Source: Mobiluncus sp963511525
GTDB taxonomy: Bacteria; Actinomycetota; Actinomycetes; Actinomycetales; Actinomycetaceae
Reading direction: 5' to 3'
NCBI RefSeq assembly: GCF_963511525.1
Contig: NZ_CAUPIY010000005.1
Coordinates: 91,333 to 155,332 of the forward strand
Length of the DNA: 64,000 nucleotides
Shown here piece after piece: positions 25,097-33,718 of this stretch. The notes under the pieces were generated by a model, which was not told the origin of the DNA, ran no database searches, and saw nothing but the letters and a program-made list of their open reading frames with translations. The translations under genes and the position numbers were made by a program. Each line of letters starts with the position of its first letter. The first letter of the stretch is position 1.

Positions 25097-26608
25097 TCAG
25101 GCACTATCTCGGTCGAAAACCCGGCGCATCACCACGTCTTGGTTTTCCATGCCCCCCACTGTAAATGTTCGTTTTCCGACGCGCCGAAATCCGTGGTGTT
25201 TATAGAATTTTTGGGCCCGTTTGTTGTAAATCGAGGTCCCCAGGCACACTCCCGGGGCATTACTGACCCTCGCCAAGTCTGTCAATGCCGCTTCCAGCAG
25301 CGCCCCGGACAGTCCTGTGGAATGCAGGGCTTCGCGCACATAGCACTTCGACAGGTAAGCGTCCCCGGCAATAATCCCCGCCTGCGCAGCTTCCGCCTCG
25401 CCCAGCTGTACCTTCGCATAGGTATATCCCACCAGTTCACCACCCATTTCTGCCACCCAGTAGCGATGTTCTTGAGGATTATCGAGACGTGCTTTCACCG
25501 CCTCGATGTCGAACTCAACGGCTACGAACTGGGCAATAGCATCGGCACTGACGTAGGCGGGACAAGCCAAGGGGAACGTCTCCGACCCCAAAGCGGACAA
25601 CGCTAGGGCCTCCCCTCGGTCGGGCTGGCGAATCCGCAGGGGAACCGCAACCAAATCCGCAGCTCCCGGCCGCGCCTCGCTTGCCGGCAGCACGTCACCC
25701 GCCGACCTCGCCTGGTGCGCCCCGCACACCCCTCCCGCCTCGCACAAATGAGACAGACCGATAGCCTCCAAATCCTGGGGCGCCACATAAAGCCATCCCA
25801 GCGAGGCCAGCTTTTCTCGCCCGCGCTTGCTCAACAGTCCAGCGTCCAAGCCCGCCAGCAAATCCGGGCGCCGCAGGCAGGTTTTTTCGATGGCTCGTTC
25901 CCGGCGCCAGGCTTCGATTTCGGCGTGGTTTCCGCCTTTCAACACCTCGGGAACAGCCAGGTCACGCCACACTTCGGGACGGGTATAGCAGGGGTATTCC
26001 AACAGCCCCGTCCCCTCATAAGACTCCTCCACCAAAGACTCCGGGTTACCCACCATGCCATCGAGCAGCCGTCCTACGGCTTCAATCAGCGCCACGGCCG
26101 CAATTTCCCCGCCGTTGAGCACATAATCCCCCAAGGAATATTCAAACACTTCCAAGTCAGGATATCGTTGCTGGTCAGCATAGTGCTGGGCGACTCGCGA
26201 ATCGATGCCCTCGTAACGCCCGCAAGCGATAATGACATTGTCCGCGTTCGTGGCTATCTGCCGGACTTTTGCCTGGGTCAGCGGCACTCCGGAGGGCGTA
26301 GGAATCGCCAGAATAGTTTTCGGGTTCACCAGGCCGGTCGGGCGGCTTTCCGGGGCGCTGTCCGCGGGTTGGCCTGGCAGGTCGCCTCGTGCGGCATCGA
26401 TGGCTTTGCCCCAAATATCAGCCCGCATCACCATGCCGGCTCCCCCGCCGTAGGGAGTGTCGTCAACGGAATGGTGTGGATCATCGGTGAAGTCGCGCAG
26501 ATTCGTGACGTCCCAGCTCAGCACCCCGTTTTGCGCCGCTTTGCCCAGCAGCGACAAACCGAGCACCTCAAAGAACTCGGGGAAAATCGTCAGAATCTGA
26601 AAACGCAT
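25097..26608 (-). CDS. trmD: tRNA (guanine-N1-)-methyltransferase TrmD fused to a GNAT acetyltransferase
   Basis: N-terminal ~270 residues are TrmD (m1G37 of tRNA): FQILTIFPEFFE, DDTPYGGGAGMVM, IACGRYEGID, the SAM-knot loop YSLGDYVLNGGEIAA, and the C-terminal ESYEGTGLLEYPCYTRPEVWRD. After a linker the frame continues without interruption into a GNAT fold (about 325-500): LRIRQPDRGEAL, YWVAEMGGELVGYTYAKV, the acetyl-CoA loop region AYLSKCYVREALHSTGLSGAL and IYNKRAQKFYKHHGF. The whole is about 503 residues, twice a normal TrmD. ATG at 26608 is preferred over the GTG three codons earlier because AAAGGTGAGG precedes it. The acetyltransferase target is unknown. Confidence 0.9.
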   Translation of the reverse strand: MRFQILTIFPEFFEVLGLSLLGKAAQNGVLSWDVTNLRDFTDDPHHSVDDTPYGGGAGMVMRADIWGKAIDAARGDLPGQPADSAPESRPTGLVNPKTILAIPTPSGVPLTQAKVRQIATNADNVIIACGRYEGIDSRVAQHYADQQRYPDLEVFEYSLGDYVLNGGEIAAVALIEAVGRLLDGMVGNPESLVEESYEGTGLLEYPCYTRPEVWRDLAVPEVLKGGNHAEIEAWRRERAIEKTCLRRPDLLAGLDAGLLSKRGREKLASLGWLYVAPQDLEAIGLSHLCEAGGVCGAHQARSAGDVLPASEARPGAADLVAVPLRIRQPDRGEALALSALGSETFPLACPAYVSADAIAQFVAVEFDIEAVKARLDNPQEHRYWVAEMGGELVGYTYAKVQLGEAEAAQAGIIAGDAYLSKCYVREALHSTGLSGALLEAALTDLARVSNAPGVCLGTSIYNKRAQKFYKHHGFRRVGKRTFTVGGMENQDVVMRRVFDRDSA

Positions 26609-26667
26609 CATCCTCACCTTTATTCAGAAAGTCTATCGACAACCTGACCGGAAAACGTCGGACCGTC

Positions 26668-27249
26668 CTAGTGCGGCGGAAACAATCCTCCGGGCGGATC
26701 CATCGTGACCACCTGATTATCTAAATCGACATCAGGAACGATTTCATAAACAAAAGGCACCAAAATTTTTTCCCCACCCGCAGTCGTGACTTCCAACAGG
26801 TCCTGGGCTGGGGCCAGCAGCAGGTCGCTGACGGTGCCGAGAGTTTTCCCCGCCAGGTCCACCGCTCGCAACCCCACTAGTTCGTGGCGGTAAAAGCCCT
26901 CGTCGCTCTCACTTTGTTCGAGGTAGTTGGCGGTTTGCGTATCGGCGGTGCCGGGTTCGGTTGAGTCTCCGGCCTCGGTGAACAAGGCCGGTGCATCTGT
27001 TTCTATATACAGTTTCGTCCCGCTGAGGGTTTCGGCGCCGTTGCGGTCGGGGATTTCCTGGAAAGACACCACAAAATGTTTACCGCTCATCCGCGCTCGG
27101 TTTACCGTCAGCGTAGCCGGGGTTTTCCGGCTGGTTAACAGGACTGTACCGGGAGCGAACCGAGAACCCGGGTCGTCCGTGTGCAGGGCGACCCGGACTT
27201 CGCCGCGAACCCCGCTGGCGCGCCCGATGACCCCAACCGTGAGCTTCAC
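26668..27249 (-). CDS. rimM: 16S rRNA processing protein RimM
   Basis: Assists 30S head maturation and binds S19. The 193-residue product starts MKLTVGVIGRASGVRGEVRVALHTDDP (in pieces: VGVIGRASGVRGEV), the RimM N-terminal barrel. Its PRC-barrel C-terminal half has FYRHELVGLRAVDLAGKTLGTV and ILVPFVYEIVPDVDLDNQVV. An acidic insert of about 15 residues separates the domains (GDSTEPGTADTQ). It is 59 bases upstream of trmD, as usual. A strong terminator (27282-27317) separates it from khpA. Confidence 0.94.
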   Translation of the reverse strand: MKLTVGVIGRASGVRGEVRVALHTDDPGSRFAPGTVLLTSRKTPATLTVNRARMSGKHFVVSFQEIPDRNGAETLSGTKLYIETDAPALFTEAGDSTEPGTADTQTANYLEQSESDEGFYRHELVGLRAVDLAGKTLGTVSDLLLAPAQDLLEVTTAGGEKILVPFVYEIVPDVDLDNQVVTMDPPGGLFPPH

Positions 27250-27281
27250 CGCTGACCCCTTCCCGACTCGATAAGTGCGTT

Positions 27282-27317
27282 AAAAAGTTTGACCCCCGCT
27301 ATCGGCGGGGATCAAAC
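27282..27317 (-). terminator. Intrinsic terminator after rpsP-khpA
   Basis: On the minus strand GTTTGA-CCCCGC pairs with GCGGGG-TCAAAC around a short loop and is followed by TTTTT, a textbook Rho-independent terminator 12 bases after the khpA stop. rimM-trmD must therefore be transcribed separately or by readthrough. Confidence 0.85.
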
Positions 27318-27328
27318 CAAATGACTAC

Positions 27329-27574
27329 TTAATGCCGATCTTGGTCGATGACATCGACGCGGACGCTACCCTGAGTAGACAGTGCCGAAGCCACCGAACG
27401 CAGCGCTTTCGCGGTGCGGCCATTACGGCCAATAACTCGACCCAAATCCGAGGGGGCAACGTGTACTTCCAGGAGCTTGCCGCGGCGCAACGACTTTTCG
27501 CTCACGCGCACGGCTTCTGGCTCGTCGACGATGCCGCTGACCAAATGTTCCAGAGAATCTGCAAGCATCGACAT
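27329..27574 (-). CDS. khpA: KH-domain RNA-binding protein KhpA
   Basis: An 81-residue protein with one KH domain, including the RNA-contact loop in DLGRVIGRNGRTAKALRSV (GRNG). KhpA with KhpB binds many transcripts and affects cell size in Gram-positive bacteria. It starts in the TAATG overlap with the rpsP stop, so it is translationally coupled to S16. The ending SVRVDVIDQDRH is typical of actinobacterial members. It is the last gene before the terminator at 27282-27317. Confidence 0.93.
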   Translation of the reverse strand: MSMLADSLEHLVSGIVDEPEAVRVSEKSLRRGKLLEVHVAPSDLGRVIGRNGRTAKALRSVASALSTQGSVRVDVIDQDRH

Positions 27575-28068
27575 TATTGCGCCGCTTCCTCAGTCTTTTC
27601 TTCTGCCGGGGCTTCCTCAGCCTTTTCCTCAGCGGGAGCTTCCTCTGCCTTTTCCTCGGCCTTCGCGGCCTCTTCGGCTTCCTTCTTCGCCTTGGCTTCG
27701 GCTTCGGCCTTCTTTGCCTTCGCCTTTTCCGCGGCGTCATCCGCAGCCTTCACCGCGGCCTCCACATCGGCTCCCGCGTCCTTAACCTGGATACGGTTCT
27801 CAACGACCTTGGCGCCCTTGAACGTCGCCCAATCGCCGGACAACACCAAGAAACGGTGTACCGCGTCGGACGGCTGGGCTCCCACGCTCAACCAGTACTG
27901 GATGCGCTCCGAGTTCAGTTCAATCAAAGACGGCTGCTGGTTGGGGTCGTACTTGCCGACCTCCTCGATGACACGACCGTCGCGCTTCTTGCGGCTGTCG
28001 ACCACGACCACCCGGTAAATGGGGTGGTGAATCTTGCCAATTCGCTTCAAACGAATACGTACTGCCAC
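27574..28068 (-). CDS. rpsP: 30S ribosomal protein S16 with long Ala/Glu/Lys tail
   Basis: S16 core is residues 1 to about 85 (MAVRIRLKRIGKIHHPIYRVVVVDSRKKRDG, seen as RLKRIGKIHHPIYRV; and KYDPNQQPSLIELNSERIQYWLSVGAQPSD). The other ~80 residues are a repetitive helical tail rich in A, E and K (AEEAPAEEKAEEAP), charged and probably disordered. Many actinobacterial S16 proteins have such tails; this one is long. The start is GTG with AAGGAG about 10 bases upstream. It overlaps khpA by one base. Confidence 0.96.
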   Translation of the reverse strand: MAVRIRLKRIGKIHHPIYRVVVVDSRKKRDGRVIEEVGKYDPNQQPSLIELNSERIQYWLSVGAQPSDAVHRFLVLSGDWATFKGAKVVENRIQVKDAGADVEAAVKAADDAAEKAKAKKAEAEAKAKKEAEEAAKAEEKAEEAPAEEKAEEAPAEEKTEEAAQ

Positions 28069-28372
28069 TGTTGTGACTCTCCTTGCAATTCATGTCGCGA
28101 GCGCACAAAACCCCAGGTAGGGAAACACTAAAGCCTTGTTTTGCTCAAAATCCGGGGCCGTGGCCACGAGAGGGCGGCGACCAAAGCCCAGTACAACGTT
28201 CCATTATGCCCGATTTCTCACGATTTTTAAAATTCAACAGCCCTACCGGTTTAGTCTCCGCTTTCGCACCGGTGGCGCGGACGGTGCCGCGGGCAGAACA
28301 GGGTTTTTGCGGGGCTGGAAACGTGAGAAAATACCAAACGAACGAAGCCTGCAAAGGCATAGAAAGGATTAA
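28069..28372. other. Divergent gap rpsP / pfkA
   Basis: 304 bases between the two start codons. It must hold both promoters, but I see no convincing -35/-10 pair. An AT-rich patch at about 28200-28240 is the likeliest promoter area. No coding or structured RNA is recognised. Confidence 0.3.
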
Positions 28373-28375
28373 GTG

Positions 28376-29500
28376 ATGGGTAATAAGCGTGTGGGGATTT
28401 TGACCGCTGGCGGGGACGCACCCGGCTTAAACGCGGCAATCCGGGGTTTTGGACGCACCGCCATCGGCGAATATGGAATGAAACTCATCGGGTTTCAAAA
28501 CGGGTTTCGGGGTTTAGCCCTGGACAAGCACATCGAGTTGAATTCTGACTCGCTTTCCGGCATTTTGACCGTGGGAGGCACCATTTTGGGCACCTCTCGG
28601 GACAAGGTGCATCGTCTGAATTTGGACGGTAGGGAACGCGATATGACCGCGGAAATCGCCAAGGTTTATGATCGGAACAAATTGGACGCCCTGGTGACTT
28701 TGGGCGGTGGGGGGACCGCTAAAAATGCCCTGCGCCTGCAAAAGGCGGGGCTGAACGTGGTACACCTGCCCAAGACTATTGACAACGATATCTGGGGCAC
28801 CGATGATTCTTTCGGCTTTGCTACCGCTTTGGAAATCGCCACTGAGGCGATTGACCGATTGCACTCCACCGCGCACAGCCACCACCGAATTATCTTGGTG
28901 GAAATTATGGGTCACAAGGCCGGTTGGCTGACTTTGGGGTCGGGTATCGCCGGGGGTGCCGACGTGATTTTGATTCCAGAAATCCCCTACACGATTGAGA
29001 GCATCACCAAGACTATTGAGCACCGCAAGAAAGCCGGTAAACATTTCTCGGTGGTGGCGGTAGCCGAGGGCGCGATGGACACCGAATATGCCGCACGTCT
29101 GCGGGTAGCGGATCAGCTCATTAAAGACGCCGATTCCCCCGAGACTAAGGAAATGGCACGCAATTCCAAAGTGCACTTGGTTGATTCTCACCGCGAGCAC
29201 ACGTTCACTTTGGCTCGCCAACTCGAAGCCGCTACCGGTTTAGAGACGCGCGTGACCATTCTGGGCTACGTCCAACGCGGCGGCACCCCGGTGGCGGCCG
29301 ACCGCGTACTGGCGACCCGGCTGGGAGCCGTGGGAGCTGCGGCGGTCGCTGACGGAGCTTCCGGAGTCATGGTGGCGACGCGAGCCAGCGAAACCGAACT
29401 GGCGCCTTTGGAAGACATCGCTGGCAAAGTGAAATATGTGCCTACCGACCACGAGTGGGTGAAAGCCGCGCGGGGCGTGGAAGTCGGCCTGGGGGACTAA
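28376..29500 (+). CDS. pfkA: 6-phosphofructokinase family protein with unusual phosphoryl-donor residues
   Basis: Phosphorylates fructose 6-phosphate in glycolysis, using ATP or PPi. The 374-residue protein has VGILTAGGDAPGLNAAIRG, GGTILGTSR, the catalytic TIDNDIWGTD and the F6P site in VEIMGHKAGWLTL. The donor loop reads LGGGGTAKNALRL: the Asp of E. coli GGDGS (Asp103) is Gly, residue 104 is Gly (ATP type), while the residue at E. coli 124 is Lys (LPKTIDND), the PPi type. Donor use is therefore uncertain. The ATG follows AAAGGA at 7 bases, and the GTG one codon earlier is less well placed. Confidence 0.9.
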   Translation: MGNKRVGILTAGGDAPGLNAAIRGFGRTAIGEYGMKLIGFQNGFRGLALDKHIELNSDSLSGILTVGGTILGTSRDKVHRLNLDGRERDMTAEIAKVYDRNKLDALVTLGGGGTAKNALRLQKAGLNVVHLPKTIDNDIWGTDDSFGFATALEIATEAIDRLHSTAHSHHRIILVEIMGHKAGWLTLGSGIAGGADVILIPEIPYTIESITKTIEHRKKAGKHFSVVAVAEGAMDTEYAARLRVADQLIKDADSPETKEMARNSKVHLVDSHREHTFTLARQLEAATGLETRVTILGYVQRGGTPVAADRVLATRLGAVGAAAVADGASGVMVATRASETELAPLEDIAGKVKYVPTDHEWVKAARGVEVGLGD

Positions 29501-29857
29501 TCCCTGTGCGCCGTCTTTGGCGGGAAAACACCCAATGCCTGCAGGAACCGCTCGCACACTCTTGAGAAACTGCCGGAACTTCCACAGTTTTTCACGCGCG
29601 ATAAATCTTGCACAGATTTAACACGCCCCTGCCTATTTCGTTACAAATGCCGCTTAGGATGAGGCTACAACTTAACTTCATTGCCAAGCCGACTCTGCCT
29701 AGCAGTTGAGGGGGCCAAAATCCGGGGCGCGGTGGCGTCCCGGATTTTTTTCTAACCGCGGTTTTGTGCTGGTCTGCGCCGGCACCCGGTTTGAGCTGCG
29801 TTTCAATCGCGAATCCGGCCCGGCGCCGGGGTGACCTGGTGGAGTCTGGGCTGCGGT
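29501..29857. other. Gap after pfkA with terminator and possible small RNA
   Basis: 357 bases between pfkA and the convergent NUDIX gene. The only strong signal is the terminator at 29717-29751, which lies over 215 bases after the pfkA stop. The interval 29650-29716 has a self-complementary CAACT...AGTTG segment, so a short transcript ending at that terminator is possible. Confidence 0.35.
29717..29751 (+). terminator. Strong intrinsic terminator downstream of pfkA
   Basis: AATCCGGG ... CCCGGATT stem with a 12-base loop followed by a run of T (TTTTTTT within GGATTTTTTTC). It has a classical Rho-independent shape on the plus strand. Confidence 0.85.
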
Positions 29858-30511
29858 TCAGTCGAAAATGACTTGCCAGTTGGGGTCACGATGGGCTTTC
29901 AGGCACATCGCGACCTGTTCGGGCGTAGTTTTGCCCAGAGACAATTCCGGCAGCTCGTCCAGCCCAAACCAGCCAATCTCGGTGGTTTCGAGGTTCTGGG
30001 CAAAGTCCCCGCCCAGCAGGGTGCATTCCACAAAAAACGCGTAAACATGAAATATACCCCTGCTGCGATTATGTTTGCGCTTATCGATTAACGCCAGCAG
30101 CCTGTCGGTTTTCACCTGCATTCCGGATTCCTCGTAAGCCTCCTTGATGGTGTTTTCCCTCACACTCAGCCCCTCGTCAATCCAGCCTCCCGGCATGGAC
30201 CAGCGCCCATCCGAGCCTTCATGCACCAGCAAAATCTTGTCTCCGTCCACGCCCGGACGCCCCGAGCCGTCACCAAAAATAGCGGCGCGGGAATCGACTT
30301 TCGGTGTGCGGTATCCGTAGTCCTCCAGCAGCACGTCCCGCGCCTGTTCGGGATCATTTCCCGTCAGGCGAGCCAGGAGTTCCGCCGCCAGTTCACGAGT
30401 CTGGGTCGCTCGATCCCTGTCATAGTCGTCATGACCATAGAACTCGCCGGCCTGACCAATAGCCTGCAGCTCCAATATGAGGTCCACCACGTCTTTATCT
30501 ACCGTTTCCAC
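29858..30511 (-). CDS. NUDIX hydrolase
   Basis: A 217-residue protein with two parts. The N-terminal helical segment (about 1-60: IGQAGEFYGHDDYDRDR...) resembles the Nudix_N domain of ADP-ribose pyrophosphatase-like proteins. The NUDIX fold has WSMPGGWIDEGLSVRENTIKEAYEESG (in pieces: MPGGWIDEG and KEAYEESG), where the Arg of the box is Lys. Such enzymes hydrolyse nucleoside-diphosphate-linked compounds; the substrate here is not evident. The start is GTG after GGAAAAAGGCGA. It is convergent with pfkA. Confidence 0.87.
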   Translation of the reverse strand: METVDKDVVDLILELQAIGQAGEFYGHDDYDRDRATQTRELAAELLARLTGNDPEQARDVLLEDYGYRTPKVDSRAAIFGDGSGRPGVDGDKILLVHEGSDGRWSMPGGWIDEGLSVRENTIKEAYEESGMQVKTDRLLALIDKRKHNRSRGIFHVYAFFVECTLLGGDFAQNLETTEIGWFGLDELPELSLGKTTPEQVAMCLKAHRDPNWQVIFD

Positions 30512-30554
30512 TCGCCTTTTTCCTCGTCGTCGTAATTTTCAAAACCAATCAACA

Positions 30555-30986
30555 CTAGGACTGAATCACGGGAAGGATCCATTTGTTCGCGCCAGGGCCG
30601 GCTTCGTCCAGGGTGTTGGTAGCAATGTCACCAACAGAGCGCACGCGTTTGGCGGCGTCTCTGGCAGCACTACGCGCCTCACCAGCCGCAGAGAGGGGCA
30701 AAACGCCGAGTTTCATCATGGTGTTCACCATCGGGGGTCCCATGTGTCCGCTGACCACGGCCGCAATGCCGTGGTCGCGCATAAAACCCACAATCACAGC
30801 GTGCAGATTGCCGTGCGGACCTTGCTCGTGCAAAATGTCCCAACCGACCTGGAATTCTTGCCATTCCGTGATTTCATCGGCGGCGTTGAGGGTTGCTACC
30901 GCCATAGTCCGGGCTCGCCCCAGTCCACCCCCGACCTCCGTGCCGGCCACGTTGACCGCTATATTCAAGGTTTTCGCATCACTCAT
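30555..30986 (-). CDS. NifX/NifB-like (dinitrogenase FeMo-cofactor domain) protein
   Basis: A 143-residue protein with a PF02579-like fold: LNIAVNVAGTEVGGGLGRARTMAVATL at the start, a helical middle and MRDHGIAAVVSGHMGPPMVNTM followed by a GVLPL strand (seen in pieces). In non-diazotrophs these proteins (also called NifB/NifX-NafY-like) have no established role and may bind metal clusters. No nif gene is nearby. The SD is weak. It lies 43 bases upstream of the NUDIX gene on the same strand and diverges from the peptidase E gene. Confidence 0.72.
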   Translation of the reverse strand: MSDAKTLNIAVNVAGTEVGGGLGRARTMAVATLNAADEITEWQEFQVGWDILHEQGPHGNLHAVIVGFMRDHGIAAVVSGHMGPPMVNTMMKLGVLPLSAAGEARSAARDAAKRVRSVGDIATNTLDEAGPGANKWILPVIQS

Positions 30987-31178
30987 TTTCTATCCCAACT
31001 TTCGGTATAAGTTATTTTCAGCAATCCTGGTAACGCCAACGGGAGTTCCGCCTTTCAGCACCACTTTTACCACCGCTTTCCGGCTTAATCCTATGCCAGA
31101 CCGGACCGTAATGCCGACCAAACACCGAGCGCCAACCCCCGGATGATTCACACCGCTGTCCCGGCTAGGATGGTCATC

Positions 31179-31904
31179 ATGAGTAAAACCCCAACCATTT
31201 TGGCAACTTCCGGTGGATACAAAAACGGAGAACGCATCTTTACCGAGTTCAACCACCTGGTGAAATATTCCCTCGAGCTGTCCGGCACCACCCGTTCCAA
31301 ACCGAAACTGGGCTACCTGGACACCGCGGCCGGCGACCAGCATTACCGGTTAGCCCAGCGTTACGAAGCGGCTCGGCTGGCGGGGGTGGAACTGAACCCG
31401 CTGCAACTGTTCGTCATGCCCAACGTGGATGACATCGAAGGCTACCTCCTGGAACAAGACGCGGTCTGGGTTGACGGGGGTTCGGTGGCAAACCTGCTGG
31501 CAGTGTGGCGGGTCCACGGACTGGACCAGATTTTCCGCCGGGTCTGGGAGGCCGGCGTAGTCCTAGCTGGTGTTTCTGCCGGTTCTATCTGTTGGCACCG
31601 GGGCGGCACCACGGATTCTTTCGGGCCTGAACTTCGCGCCGTCACCAACGGTCTGGGGCTGATTCCCTACGATAACGGCGTACACTACGATGTCGAAAAG
31701 CGCCGCCGCCCCACGGTGCATCGCCTGGTCGCCGCGGGAACTTTGGGCAAAACCTATTGCACGGATAACAACGTGGGTTTGGTCTACCGCGGCACCGAAC
31801 TGGCCGAAGCCGTCAGCGAAGTGCGGGGCAAGTCAGCTTGGGTCGTGACCAAAGATAACGGCGAAGTGGTCGAGGAACGCCTCGAAACCCGTTTCCTGGG
31901 ATAG
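31179..31904 (+). CDS. Peptidase E / S51 family dipeptidase
   Basis: A 241-residue class-I glutamine-amidotransferase-like protein. The nucleophile elbow GVSAGSICWHRGG carries the S51 catalytic Ser, and the preceding VWVDGGSVANLLAVW segment is typical of the cyanophycinase/peptidase E family. Peptidase E cleaves Asp-X dipeptides. The actinobacterial homologues are often annotated peptidase E. ATG at 31179 is chosen because AGGATGG sits 5-6 bases upstream; earlier in-frame starts would add an unrelated leader. It is convergent with the ABC exporter operon. Confidence 0.85.
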   Translation: MSKTPTILATSGGYKNGERIFTEFNHLVKYSLELSGTTRSKPKLGYLDTAAGDQHYRLAQRYEAARLAGVELNPLQLFVMPNVDDIEGYLLEQDAVWVDGGSVANLLAVWRVHGLDQIFRRVWEAGVVLAGVSAGSICWHRGGTTDSFGPELRAVTNGLGLIPYDNGVHYDVEKRRRPTVHRLVAAGTLGKTYCTDNNVGLVYRGTELAEAVSEVRGKSAWVVTKDNGEVVEERLETRFLG

Positions 31905-31912
31905 GTTCGGCT

Positions 31913-33718
31913 TTAGTCTTGCTGCCAAGACGCCCACAGTGAGGCATATTCACCACCGGCCGCGACGAGTTCATCGTGCGTGCCCAATTCCACGATTCTC
32001 CCATCCATCATGACTGCCACTCGGTCAGCATCGTGGGCGGTATAGAGCCGGTGGGCGATGGCGATGACGCTGCGTCCTGCCAACACTCGCGACAGCGACT
32101 GTTCCAGCGACCGGGCCGCGGAGGGATCCATCAGCGAAGTTGCCTCATCCAGCACCAACGTGTGGGGGTTCAACAGTACGATTCGCGCCAGGGCGAGCTG
32201 CTGTACCTGCGCCGGGTTCAGCTTCATTCCCGCGCCGCCGACTTCCGCATACAGCCCGGTTTTTTCCGTTTCTGCCGGTGATTTCCCCTCCGGACCGGAT
32301 GCTGCGTTAGGGGTCTGGGTCTCGGTTCGTCCCAAGCCACGAACCCAGTCCACTCCCACCGCGTCGAGCACCGCCCACAGTTCCTCATGACTCGCGTCGG
32401 GCCGCGCCAAGCGCAGGTTGGAGGCAATAGTTCCGGTAAACACGTGCTGTTCTTGCGTGACCAAAGCGACTTGCTGGTGCAATTCGCTTTCGGGCAAGTC
32501 CACCAGCCGCACTCCCCCGACCGTCACGGACCCACTGGTAGGAGGGTGAATGCCCGCCAGCATCCGCCCAAAAGTGGACTTACCGGCGCCCGTTGGTCCG
32601 ACAATCGCCAAGGTTTCGCCCGCTCGAAGTTCCAGAGACACCTCGTGCAGCACATTTTGCCCCGCGCGGTAGGCATAGCTAACGTCCCGAGCCACTATCG
32701 CGGGGGTACCGGCGGGCGCGTGGGCACTGGCTTCCCGGTCCGGCTCGACTTGTGCGACTCCAAAAATTCGTGCTAGCGAAGTGTAGGCCTCCATCGAAAC
32801 GTCTACCCAGAACGTTGCTTCCCACACCGGCCCGCGCACCTGATAGGCATAGAGCGCAATCGTGGAAACAGCCCCGACAGTCGAGGCTCCGCTGGGCACC
32901 AGCCAGGCACCCAGCAACACGATAACTATCAGGGGAGACAGGGTGGCGCATACAATACCCAGGAACAACCAGGAACGCATCCAGGCGCTGTAGCGCTCCT
33001 GACGCCAGATTTCGCGGATAATGACATCGAGCTGGGCAATCCGTTTTCCTGACAGCCCCAGAGCGTCAACCGTGTCCGCCTGATCCAGAGTTTCCGCTAC
33101 CGAACCGGACAAATCCGCCCAAGACCGAGCTGAGGACCGATAAGCAGGAACCGTCCGCGGCAAATACCACGCCATCAAGGGCCACACCCCTAACGGCCCG
33201 ATGAGTAGCACGAATGCCAACAGCGGGGAGGTCAGAAATGCCGCCACGAACGTCACCACCAACGTTGTGGTAATCATCAGTATTGCGGCGATACCCTGGC
33301 GAATCATGAATTGCAGGCGCTCGATGTCCCGCGTGGTGCGTCCCACCAGGTCCCCGGTACCCGCACTTTCCACAGTCGACAGAGGCAGGTGGATGACAGA
33401 GTCGACCAAGCCGTCACGCAGGTGGGCAAAAATCCGCTCGCCCATCACCCGGGCGCGGTATTCCGCCAGGAATGAAAATACCGCCGCCACCGCGACCACT
33501 ACCAGGGCAATCACTATCTGTTGACCGACCCAGTCGCGGCTGGCGACCCCGGCTTGAATGCGGTCAATCACGCGTCCCAGCAGCCACGGGAGGGTCACTC
33601 CCGCCAGGGACGACACCAGCTGCAGCCCCACCACGGCACCGATCGAGCCGCGATAGTCGTGAATCAGGTCTTTGACCCCTCGCACCACCAGTTTTCCGCT
33701 GGCCAGAGGCAGTTTCAT
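31913..33718 (-). CDS. ABC exporter half-transporter A (intact Walker motifs, broken signature)
   Basis: A 601-residue type IV (ABC1) exporter subunit: six helices (about 20-310) followed by a nucleotide-binding domain. Walker A is intact (VGPTGAGKST, about 372-381), as are the Q-loop region and Walker B (TLVLDEATSLMD, about 518-529). The signature LSGGQ is replaced by LNPAQVQQLALAR (about 499). An insert of about 25 residues (TETQTPNAASGPEG...) lies just before it. The start overlaps the stop of subunit B by four bases (ATGA). With B it should form a heterodimer whose only catalytic ATP site uses A's Walker motifs and B's signature. The substrate is unknown. Confidence 0.88.
   Translation of the reverse strand: MKLPLASGKLVVRGVKDLIHDYRGSIGAVVGLQLVSSLAGVTLPWLLGRVIDRIQAGVASRDWVGQQIVIALVVVAVAAVFSFLAEYRARVMGERIFAHLRDGLVDSVIHLPLSTVESAGTGDLVGRTTRDIERLQFMIRQGIAAILMITTTLVVTFVAAFLTSPLLAFVLLIGPLGVWPLMAWYLPRTVPAYRSSARSWADLSGSVAETLDQADTVDALGLSGKRIAQLDVIIREIWRQERYSAWMRSWLFLGIVCATLSPLIVIVLLGAWLVPSGASTVGAVSTIALYAYQVRGPVWEATFWVDVSMEAYTSLARIFGVAQVEPDREASAHAPAGTPAIVARDVSYAYRAGQNVLHEVSLELRAGETLAIVGPTGAGKSTFGRMLAGIHPPTSGSVTVGGVRLVDLPESELHQQVALVTQEQHVFTGTIASNLRLARPDASHEELWAVLDAVGVDWVRGLGRTETQTPNAASGPEGKSPAETEKTGLYAEVGGAGMKLNPAQVQQLALARIVLLNPHTLVLDEATSLMDPSAARSLEQSLSRVLAGRSVIAIAHRLYTAHDADRVAVMMDGRIVELGTHDELVAAGGEYASLWASWQQD

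Noticed and set aside
30555..30986. Part of a nitrogen-fixation cluster
   Set aside because: No nifHDK or other nif genes nearby; single NifX-like domains are common in non-fixing bacteria.
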